A stretch of 64,000 nt of DNA from Noviherbaspirillum sp. UKPF54. Lineage in GTDB: Bacteria; Pseudomonadota; Gammaproteobacteria; Burkholderiales; Burkholderiaceae_D. The stretch is taken from contig NZ_CP040128.1 in assembly GCF_007874125.1 (NCBI RefSeq), positions 930,001 through 994,000 of the forward strand, written 5' to 3'. The notes under the pieces were generated by a model, which was not told the DNA's origin, did not search any database, and saw only the letters and a program-made list of their open reading frames with translations. Below are positions 63,418-64,000 of the stretch, piece after piece (positions within the stretch are counted from its first letter, which is position 1; each line of letters starts with the position of its first letter). A program made the position numbers and the translations under genes.

Positions 63418-64000
63418 TACACCGCCACCGGCGCCTTGATGGCCGCGTGCGACTGGTAGCCGGCGACCTCGAAATCCTCGTACTTGTAGTCGAAGATCGA
63501 TGCCGGTTGGCGCTTGATGACCAGCTTCGGCAGTTCGAACGGCGCGCGCGAGAGCTGCTCGCGCACCTGGTCCATGTGGTTCGAATACAGGTGGCAGTCG
63601 CCGCCGGTCCAGATGAAGTCGCCCACCTCGAGTCCGGCCTGCTGCGCCATCATGTGCGTGAGCAGCGCGTAGGACGCGATGTTGAAAGGCACGCCGAGGA
63701 AGATGTCGGCGCTGCGCTGGTAGAGCTGGCAGGACAGCTTGCCGTCGGCGACGTAGAACTGGAAGAAGGCGTGGCAGGGCGGCAGCTTCATCTGCGGGAT
63801 GTCGGCCACGTTCCAGGCCGAGACGATCATGCGGCGCGAGTCCGGGTTGTTCCTGATCTGGTCCAGCACCTGCGCGATCTGGTCGATGTGCTGCCCGTCT
63901 GGCGTTGGCCAGGAGCGCCACTGGTAGCCGTAGATCGGCCCGAGGTTGCCCTCGGCATCGGCCCATTCGTCCCAGATCGAGACGCCGTTGTCTTTCAGGT
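63417..64000 (-). CDS. thyA: Thymidylate synthase, 5' end beyond the window
   Basis: ThyA converts dUMP to dTMP using methylene-tetrahydrofolate. The visible part (about 194 codons) runs from near [27 protein letters not shown] through [15 protein letters not shown], the catalytic cysteine in [32 protein letters not shown] and [14 protein letters not shown], to the usual C-terminus AAIKAPVAV. Only the start is missing, cut by the window edge. It is translated just before folA with a 1-base overlap. Confidence 0.97.
   Translation of the reverse strand, partial: LKDNGVSIWDEWADAEGNLGPIYGYQWRSWPTPDGQHIDQIAQVLDQIRNNPDSRRMIVSAWNVADIPQMKLPPCHAFFQFYVADGKLSCQLYQRSADIFLGVPFNIASYALLTHMMAQQAGLEVGDFIWTGGDCHLYSNHMDQVREQLSRAPFELPKLVIKRQPASIFDYKYEDFEVAGYQSHAAIKAPVAV

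Noticed and set aside
1..64000. Mobile elements, prophage, tRNA genes, CRISPR arrays
   Set aside because: No transposase or integrase frame, no tRNA-like cloverleaf and no regularly spaced repeats were found when reading through the window.

Overview
The window is GC-rich, tightly packed chromosomal DNA that reads as a Betaproteobacterium of order Burkholderiales. Gene content and arrangement resemble Oxalobacteraceae (Herbaspirillum, Noviherbaspirillum, Massilia-like). The evidence is a type IV minor pilin cluster, ribD-ribE-ribBA-ribH-nusB, dnaX-ybaB-recR, a complete Entner-Doudoroff/pentose-phosphate block, hrpA divergent from argA, and thyA-folA. The placement is inferred from protein resemblance, not from a search. 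No insertion sequence, prophage, tRNA, rRNA or CRISPR array was seen.

Layout. 1-2.9 kb: tail of pilV, then pilW, pilX, a pilE-like pilin and fimT. 3.0-8.3 kb: riboflavin genes (ribD, ribE, a ribBA whose second half has lost its zinc ligands, ribH), nusB and an aminotransferase, closed by a strong terminator. 8.3-13.8 kb: a membrane-anchored lytic transglycosylase, ubiD, the SRP RNA gene, an AidB-like acyl-CoA dehydrogenase and a divergent TetR regulator. 13.9-18.1 kb: dnaX (with a slippage signal predicted to make the short gamma form), ybaB, recR, a CaiB-type CoA-transferase and a 28-residue membrane protein. 18.3-21 kb: a MocR-type regulator divergent from GNAT and PaiB-like genes. 21-29 kb: pgi-zwf-hexR-tal on the minus strand facing edd-eda on the plus strand, with matching HexR-like operators before both units. 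29-33.2 kb: a four-gene MacAB/FtsX-type export system. 33.5-36.3 kb: a DUF1800/DUF1501 pair of exported proteins.

37-46.8 kb is rich in signalling genes. A large lipoprotein is followed by an operon of CheY-like receiver, CheC-like phosphatase, diguanylate cyclase and LuxR-type regulator. Next come rpiA and a MerR regulator with the full ligand pattern of the B12 photoreceptor CarH. This regulator is divergent from a chemoreceptor, which is followed by an EAL phosphodiesterase. A perfect palindrome lies at the start of the regulator gene. This module is the most interesting part of the window.

46.9-64 kb: yggX and argA, hrpA, an FAD-dependent oxidoreductase, dcd, beta-carbonic anhydrase, a run of small hypothetical proteins, a large PLP amino-acid decarboxylase, a BON-SRPBCC protein, a DUF4337 protein with a histidine-rich start, folA and the 3' part of thyA, which runs off the window end.
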